In this document: positions 6,755-10,613 of the stretch, in pieces | How positions within the stretch are numbered: the stretch's first letter is position 1 | How the letters are laid out: each line of letters opens with the position of its first letter | Assembly (NCBI GenBank): GCA_021802115.1 | Contig: JAKABA010000133.1 | Location: forward strand, 1-10,613 | DNA from: a bacterium | GTDB lineage: Bacteria; Chloroflexota; Dormibacteria; UBA8260; Bog-877 | Reading direction: 5' to 3' | Length of the DNA stretch: 10,613 bases | Made by a program: the position numbers and the translations under genes | The notes under the pieces: model-generated | Seen by the model: the letters and a program-made list of their open reading frames with translations, nothing else | The model's database searches: none | Told to the model about the DNA's origin: nothing

Positions 6755-7633
6755 ATGAGGCGCTTCGCTGACGTGGACCCGAGCGCAGCTCCGAGTCCGA
6801 CGGGACCGAGTGCAGTCGTCGGAATACGGCCCCCGTGCCTCATGCTGACCAGCCGGGCGCTCCGGCTCACCACCGAGATGGGGTTCGATCCGCGCTCGTT
6901 GAGCGACGTGACCTGGCTGGTTCTCGGGGGCCCGCCTCCTCAGAGTCCGGGATGGGACGGGGCGACCTGCTGGCCGGCGTTCAACTGTCCCAGCTATCCG
7001 GCGGTGGAAGCGGCACTGGCCAATTTGCAGTCCTATCCGCTGCCCAGCCTCATCCTCTATGACCAAGAGGCGTGGGACCTGACGCCGGCCAGGGAGCGAC
7101 GGGATCCCGTGGCCTTCGTCCAGCGTGCCGCCGACCTCGTCCGTGGCTCCCGGGTCCGCCTGGGGGCCGCCCCCGCCCTGACCCTGGCCCAAGAGCTCAT
7201 GCCCGGGGCGGGCTCTCCGGAGGCCGCCTACCTCAACTGCGGAATCATCGAGCCCCTGGCCCGGGCGGTGTCGCTCTTCCACGTGCAGAGCCAGCGCCTC
7301 GAACGGCAACCGCCTCGTTTCAGCGCGTTTGTGAGGGAAGTTGCTGAGCGGGCCTGTACCAGCCACCCTGGAGTCGTGGTCACGGCGGGACTGAGCACCA
7401 ACCCCACCGGACCCGAGGTCGGTCTGGAGCAGCTGGTGGAGTGCATAGAGCGCACCGCCGAGCACGTGGACGGCTATTGGTTGAACGTCCCCAGACCGGG
7501 CCGGCGCTGTCCCCACTGCCGTCCGGAGAACCCGGGCCTCGCGACGGCGCTGCTGGCCCGGCTGCGGCTCGCTCATCGATCCGGCCGTGCTGGGCCAGAC
7601 CGGGCTGAGATCACGGTCATCCCTGCAGGCTGA
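6755..7633 (+). CDS. Third member of the unrecognised family, no export signal (paralogue 3)
   Basis: The 292-residue product carries the same ordered motifs as the other two paralogues: YDQEAWDLTP (102-111), VQSQRLER (177-184), AGLSTNP (211-217), GYWLNVP (240-246) and CPHC (252-255). It differs in having no hydrophobic N-terminus. An in-frame TGA at 6725-6727 closes the frame 27 nt upstream, so no signal peptide is hidden there, and the protein looks cytoplasmic or is exported another way. It also has extra cysteines, including a C-WPAFN-C pair at 72-78 in a region that does not align with its paralogues. The start ATG has no good ribosome site; a GTG at 6773 is an alternative. It diverges from the glycosyltransferase gene with only 29 nt between starts, and its 3' end overlaps the convergent adaptor gene by 17 nt. 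Confidence 0.77.
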   Translation: MRRFADVDPSAAPSPTGPSAVVGIRPPCLMLTSRALRLTTEMGFDPRSLSDVTWLVLGGPPPQSPGWDGATCWPAFNCPSYPAVEAALANLQSYPLPSLILYDQEAWDLTPARERRDPVAFVQRAADLVRGSRVRLGAAPALTLAQELMPGAGSPEAAYLNCGIIEPLARAVSLFHVQSQRLERQPPRFSAFVREVAERACTSHPGVVVTAGLSTNPTGPEVGLEQLVECIERTAEHVDGYWLNVPRPGRRCPHCRPENPGLATALLARLRLAHRSGRAGPDRAEITVIPAG

Positions 7634-8756
7634 CGTTCCCGGACATTCCCAGGAGCCCGAATCCCAGCTGGCGGTCCAGTCGCACCACGACGTCGTAGCT
7701 GGCGGCGCCGTTGGCGTAGATCGGCGCTGAGTCCACACGCTCCACCCGGCCCGGGATGGTGACGGCGCGGCCGTTTATGGTCAGCCGGGCTGCCTCGCCC
7801 CGCCGGACCGAGAAGATCTGGGACTGCGGCACCACGGCCACCGCCTCCCACGACGTTGCCGGGTAGAACGAGATCATGGGCTGGTTGGAGGGCTGGCCGC
7901 CCACCGTGGGAGCCTGGGGAGCCGGCGGGAACAAGCTGAAGCCGGCCGGCGTGGGCACCTGGGCCCCCACCGGTGCCGGTGCAGCCACACCCGATGGCCC
8001 GGCGATCTCCCCGGCGGTCCCGCCGACCGCCACCACGACCCCGTTGGACGGGGCGGTCAGGGTCGCCTCCTGGAGGGCGATCTGATCCGCCGCGACGGCA
8101 GCCTCATCGCGGGCGACTGCGGCTTGAGCCGTGCCGATCGCGGTGCTACTGGAGGGCGTGTTGCCATTGAGCAGGGCGTTCTCGGCCAACGCGACCTTCG
8201 TCTGGGCGGCTGCCACCGCGGCGCTCGCCGCCGCCTGGGCCTCCGGGGTCGTAGCCGCTGCCAGCTCGGCCTCTGCGCCATTCAGCTCCTGCTGGGCGAG
8301 AGTCACGTCCAGACTCAGGCCGCGGTGCTGGGCGCTCACCGCGCCAGGTATGGCATTGAGCGTGGCCTGGTCGGCGGCCAGGGTCGCCTGGTCGTAGCTG
8401 AGTCGCAGCTTCAGCAGCGTGGTCTCCTGGGTCGCGAGAACCTGGCCCCGGTGAACGCGCTCACCGGGATAGACATCGACGGTGGCGACCTGGCCGGAGT
8501 TGGCGAACTGCAGATCGGCCATGGTGCTGGGCTGGACCACCGCCGGGAAGGTGGCGGGGGCCAGCAGGAAGACGTTCCGGACCAATAGCACGAGGCCCAC
8601 CAGAACGGCGATGAGGATCACGCCCGCAAGGGCCACCTCCAAGTGCCGTCCGAGCCGGGACCGGCCGGGAGAGGTTCGACCTGGGGCGGTGGGCCATGCC
8701 GGCCGACCGTTGACTCCGATCTTGGGTTGGGTATCTGGTCCGGTTTCCACCGCCAC
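7617..8756 (-). CDS. HlyD/MFP-family membrane fusion (adaptor) protein
   Basis: Predicted single-pass adaptor that couples an inner-membrane pump to the cell exterior. From the GTG at 8756 the 379-residue product has a cytosolic N-terminus and one membrane helix at about 41-60. The first lipoyl half-motif is at 84-108 (SGQVATVDVYPGERVHRGQV), followed by a long Ala/Gln-rich alpha-hairpin coiled coil (about 115-230). The second lipoyl half comes next (TLTAPSNGVVVAVGGTAGE, from 232), then a Pro-rich insert and a beta-barrel domain (about 295-379). The GTG is chosen because AGGGAGGAAG (8770-8761) gives a strong ribosome site at good spacing; an ATG at 8798 would add 14 residues with a weaker site. 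No ABC or MFS partner lies in the window. It may serve the neighbouring glycan synthase, but an unrelated exporter elsewhere is possible. Confidence 0.88.
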   Translation of the reverse strand: MAVETGPDTQPKIGVNGRPAWPTAPGRTSPGRSRLGRHLEVALAGVILIAVLVGLVLLVRNVFLLAPATFPAVVQPSTMADLQFANSGQVATVDVYPGERVHRGQVLATQETTLLKLRLSYDQATLAADQATLNAIPGAVSAQHRGLSLDVTLAQQELNGAEAELAAATTPEAQAAASAAVAAAQTKVALAENALLNGNTPSSSTAIGTAQAAVARDEAAVAADQIALQEATLTAPSNGVVVAVGGTAGEIAGPSGVAAPAPVGAQVPTPAGFSLFPPAPQAPTVGGQPSNQPMISFYPATSWEAVAVVPQSQIFSVRRGEAARLTINGRAVTIPGRVERVDSAPIYANGAASYDVVVRLDRQLGFGLLGMSGNVSLQG

Positions 8757-8864
8757 GAGCCTTCCTCCCTGCCGGGCCGGCGCGGCTTCGGAACCCATCG
8801 ACGACCCGGCTCCCCTGGCTGACGGCGCCAGCGGAGCCCTTAACCCGGATCGTTGTGGGTGTGC

Positions 8865-8889
8865 GCATCAACCCGTCACGGGTCGATGC
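8865..8889. promoter_or_regulatory. 11-bp hairpin/operator in the adaptor gene leader
   Basis: GCATCAACCCG (8865-8875), a TCA loop, and CGGGTCGATGC (8879-8889) form an 11-bp dyad with one mismatch. In the minus-strand transcript that mismatch becomes a G-U pair, leaving a 3-nt loop. It lies about 55-80 nt downstream of the predicted transcription start and about 110 nt before the GTG start of the adaptor gene. It could be a repressor operator or an RNA structure; no T-tract marks it as a terminator. Confidence 0.5.
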
Positions 8890-8950
8890 ATCCGCTCCTG
8901 GCCGATCCCTGCCCTTCCTTTTGCCGCCGTCCCTCGCGGCGAACTCGGTC

Positions 8951-8979
8951 AGCCTACAGATTGACCCGACGACTGTCAA
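8951..8979 (-). promoter_or_regulatory. Primary-sigma-type promoter for the adaptor gene
   Basis: On the minus strand a consensus -35 TTGACA (8979-8974) is separated by exactly 17 nt from TAGGCT (8956-8951), a -10 form typical of high-GC Gram-positive housekeeping promoters. Transcription would start near 8944, giving a leader of roughly 190 nt that contains the 8865-8889 dyad. This is the clearest promoter in the window. Confidence 0.6.
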
Positions 8980-9549
8980 GCGGAATCGAGATGAAATCAG
9001 AGTGGGAGATCCGGCCCGAGCCGGTCATTGCCCGCTGGATCTGGGACCGCTGCGGCAGCTTGGTCCTGCACGGACCGCGGTGGCGGTGCTCCCGTCACTG
9101 GGATCCACGCCCTGAGCGCGGCCGCGCGGCCTTGGTCTTGGACACCCTGGGGGACCGGACCCGCCGTAGCACGGACGCTCCTGACCGCGTGATGGCGGAT
9201 CCTCGGCGCTCGCCCGTTGTCTGCCACCGTTCGCGGGCTCTGCCGGGGGTAGACAGGGCGCGCATCTGGTCCGCACCTCCGACCCCAGGCTGACTCCCGG
9301 TCACATCGCAGCAAACGGCCAGGAGCTCAGGCGGCTGCATGGGGGATGCGGGACATCAACGCGAGCCGGGATCCGCGCCCGGCGTACCCCGCAGCTGGGG
9401 CGGATCCCAGCCCAGCTGCGGGGGTGACCCTGTCGATGGTGCGAGTGGCCGATAGGACCCGAGGAGATCGGGAAGCATAGCGAGACCTGAGACCGGACGC
9501 CGCTTGGCGGCGGAGGGCACACCTCCTACTGCGGGCTGAGGGGATGGCG
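8980..9549. other. Region with no supported gene
   Basis: About 570 nt between the adaptor promoter and the A2 pseudogene. The plus frame reading MKSEWEIRPEP from an ATG at 8991 runs to 9293, but it has an Arg/Pro/Ser-rich composition typical of spurious high-GC frames and no recognisable domain. In module copy 1 this position would correspond to the sigma factor and the 5' part of A. I could not detect a clear sigma-factor remnant here. Confidence 0.5.
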
Positions 9550-9981
9550 CTCAGGCTGGCCCGTCGCTCTGGGCCCGGCCCTGGCCGGGATCGCGGTGGA
9601 CGGCGCGACTCCAGCCACGGTGGCCACCAAACAGCATCGATCCTATGCCTCGGGGAAGCGGAGCGGAGGGGCAGGTGCAGAGACGCAAGGTCGAGTACGG
9701 GCCTGCGGCCGTCCCGTCCGAGAGCCCATCGGCCAGCCCCGCCGCCAAGGCGACCGTCGGCCGGGGCGTGAGCGCCTTCGCAAAGACCCACGGGCAGATG
9801 GAGCGCAAGCGGCACCCCACACGAGCCGGGAGGGACGGCCGAGCGGACTTCCGTCCAGCCGTCCCATCTGCCCGGGCCGGTCCCAGTGACGTGCCCACCC
9901 CGCCTGCCTTCGCCCGCCAGCCGAGCAAGCTGCCGACGCCCACGGGGAAGGGCCGTCCCCGTGGCATCTCCAGCGGGCACC
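9550..9981 (+). pseudogene. Decayed paralogue of the sigma-linked membrane protein (A2)
   Basis: The sequence aligns collinearly with the A1 gene. Membrane-segment residues (ALAGIAVDGATPATVA) occur in one frame. After a net +1 change near 9627-9632 the remainder continues in another frame (RRKVEYGPAAVPSESPSASP, then AKTHGQMERK and a Pro-rich tail). Both A1 cysteines are lost: KTCKAEY becomes QRRKVEY and GQC becomes GRG. The A1 stop TGA is replaced by CGG, so the frame would read through into the terminator palindrome. No convincing start or ribosome site is seen, and the linked sigma gene is absent. The coding tail is still highly similar at the DNA level (one mismatch in the 43 nt around 9768-9810), so the decay could be recent. 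Confidence 0.8.
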
Positions 9982-10016
9982 GGGCCCGCCTCAGCGATAG
10001 TCGGAAATCTCAAGCC

Positions 10017-10052
10017 CTGCCCCCAGGGGCGGGCGGCTGCCCCCGGGGGCAG
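10017..10052. terminator. Palindromic hairpin between A2 and B2
   Basis: CTGCCCCC (10017-10024) can pair with GGGGGCAG (10045-10052). The right part, 10037-10052, is itself a perfect 16-nt palindrome, CTGCCCCCGGGGGCAG. It occupies the same place as the 1387-1423 hairpin in copy 1 but has a different stem sequence, so the structure rather than the sequence appears to be kept. It probably terminates B2 from the minus strand. Confidence 0.55.
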
Positions 10053-10066
10053 CCCACTCCGGGGAA

Positions 10067-10396
10067 TCAGGAGGCGATTGCCTGACGGATGTCTGCCACC
10101 GCCTGATCCGGGTCCGCCACGTCCACCACCAGCGCCCGGTAGTGCTCGTGCTGGAGGGAGATGACCACCGCGTGGCCAGGGCGGTGCACATCCCAGAACA
10201 CCGTTCCCTCGGCATCGTGGACGAAGCCAGCCTGAAGGACGCCCGGGATCCGTGACCCCGCCAACTTGATCCCCCCTCGCATGGCCTCCACCACCTGCTG
10301 GTCGCTGGTGACGCCGGTGATGTCGGCCAGAGGGATGGTCAGGTGGCTGCGCAGCGCCCAGAGCCGGTCGGCCCCCACCACCTCCAACTCCAGCAC
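10067..10396 (-). CDS. Small PH-like conserved hypothetical protein (B2), possible 5' nonsense mutation
   Basis: From the GTG at 10396 the product has 109 residues: LELEVVGADRLWALRSHLTI near the start, IPGVLQAGFV in the middle, then VFWDV and LQHEHYRALVVDVADPDQAV. This resembles a widespread uncharacterised bacterial family of about 110 residues with a PH-like beta sandwich; the resemblance is from memory. Family-like residues continue upstream of the GTG as KIEGG. An ATG at 10423 with an AGGA box would start the protein as Met-Thr-Glu, but the fourth codon is TAG (10414-10412). Either translation now begins at GTG 10396, which lacks good spacing from a ribosome site, or the gene carries a recent nonsense mutation. 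It is the better-kept partner of decayed B1. Its function and its link to A are unknown. Confidence 0.75.
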   Translation of the reverse strand: MLELEVVGADRLWALRSHLTIPLADITGVTSDQQVVEAMRGGIKLAGSRIPGVLQAGFVHDAEGTVFWDVHRPGHAVVISLQHEHYRALVVDVADPDQAVADIRQAIAS

Positions 10397-10457
10397 TCCG
10401 CCCTCGATCTTCTACTCAGTCATGGGACCGAATCCTAGTCGGAAGTTCCTGGGGATG

Positions 10458-10477
10458 TTGAACTGAATCGAGTTCAA
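10458..10477. promoter_or_regulatory. Inverted repeat upstream of the transposase-like gene
   Basis: TTGAACT (10458-10464) and AGTTCAA (10471-10477) form a perfect 7-bp dyad with a 6-nt GAATCG spacer. A second, smaller dyad, TGGCT/AGCCA, follows at 10482-10498. The tract is less GC-rich than the rest of the window and lies between B2 and the transposase-like start. It could be an operator or part of an insertion-sequence end; the matching right end is outside the window. Confidence 0.4.
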
Positions 10478-10506
10478 GAATTGGCTGGCAGGTAGCCACT
10501 CCGAGC

Positions 10507-10535
10507 TTAACAAGTGGTATGTAAGCTGGTAGCAT
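10507..10535 (+). promoter_or_regulatory. Promoter for a leaderless transposase-like gene
   Basis: TTAACA (10507-10512), a 17-nt spacer and TAGCAT (10530-10535) form a good primary-sigma promoter. The GTG at 10542 lies six bases after the -10 box, exactly where transcription should begin, and no ribosome site is present. The mRNA is therefore probably leaderless. Confidence 0.6.
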
Positions 10536-10541
10536 TGTCGC

Positions 10542-10613
10542 GTGGCCAAACCGCGTGGCAACTCGATGCACATCGACCGCATCTCCAGCCATCAGGGCAC
10601 CCACATCAGCTAC
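10542..10613 (+). CDS. Probable IS transposase, 5' fragment (runs off the window)
   Basis: Only 24 codons are visible, reading VAKPRGNSMHIDRISS and then HQGTHISY. From memory this resembles the start of IS1634/IS4-like transposases, which open with a short basic stretch, an MHIDRI-like strand and then a Tyr/Leu-rich strand before the RNase-H-like DDE core. The catalytic domain is outside the window, so the assignment rests on a short N-terminus. The start is supported by the promoter at 10507-10535. An insertion here fits the shift to lower GC between 10440 and 10540 and the damaged state of the neighbouring A-B module. Confidence 0.5.
   Translation, partial: MAKPRGNSMHIDRISSHQGTHISY

Larger units (their letters stand above)
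9569..10397. repeat. Direct repeat copy 2 of the A-B two-gene module
   Basis: This is the second copy of the module found at 940-1760, in the same orientation and with the same order (A plus, hairpin, B minus). A net +1 near 9630 and a compensating -1 before 10095 account for the offset changes within A and the hairpin region. The two copies bracket the glycosyltransferase/three-paralogue block, so recombination between them would delete or excise about 8.6 kb. Confidence 0.85.

Noticed and set aside
8853..9293. 146-codon plus-strand open frame after the adaptor promoter
   Set aside because: Arg/Pro/Ser-rich with no recognisable domain or ribosome site; overlaps the predicted minus-strand promoter and leader of the adaptor gene.
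8980..9549. A second, decayed sigma-factor gene upstream of A2
   Set aside because: No stretch could be aligned with the region 2 or region 4 motifs of the sigma factor at 190-750 in any frame.

Overview
The window is uniformly GC-rich. It has actinobacterial-looking promoters (TTGACA-N17-TAGGCT) and GTG starts. It also carries an ECF sigma factor, a Sec-secreted protein, a lipoprotein and a HlyD-type adaptor. This suggests a high-GC, soil-type bacterium such as Actinomycetota or a Dormibacterota/Chloroflexota-like lineage. No rRNA or tRNA is present to settle the taxonomy, so the assignment is inference.

Layout. (1) 190-1353: an ECF sigma factor and, 3 nt downstream, a single-pass membrane protein with a Pro/Ser/Gly-rich tail that is the likely sigma-factor partner (called A1 here). 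(2) 1438-1760: a decayed minus-strand copy (B1) of a small PH-like protein gene. (3) 1911-8756: a compact block with three divergent paralogues of one unrecognised protein family: a secreted one (1911-2807, +), a lipoprotein (3839-4810, -) and one without export signal (6755-7633, +). They surround a multi-pass processive-type family-2 glycosyltransferase (4797-6725, -), a protein with a RapZ C-terminal domain (2890-3759, -) and a HlyD-like membrane fusion protein (7617-8756, -). (4) 8980-9549: no supported gene. (5) 9550-10396: a second, direct-orientation copy of the A-B module, in which A2 is a pseudogene and B2 is close to full length. (6) 10507-10613: promoter and first 24 codons of a probable transposase running off the window.

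How it may work together. The block at 1911-8756 reads as a candidate exopolysaccharide (synthase-type) locus. The glycosyltransferase would make and extrude a glycan. The three paralogues carry a D-x-E motif at the end of a predicted beta strand and could be glycan-active enzymes or binders in different compartments. The RapZ-C protein belongs to a family known to sense amino-sugar metabolism, and the HlyD protein may link to an export pump encoded elsewhere. This is inference from motifs and gene order.

The block is bracketed by two collinear copies of the A-B module about 8.63 kb apart, each of which has lost a different gene (A1 intact/B1 dead; A2 dead/B2 nearly intact). That arrangement points to duplication followed by reciprocal decay, with a mobile element next to one copy.
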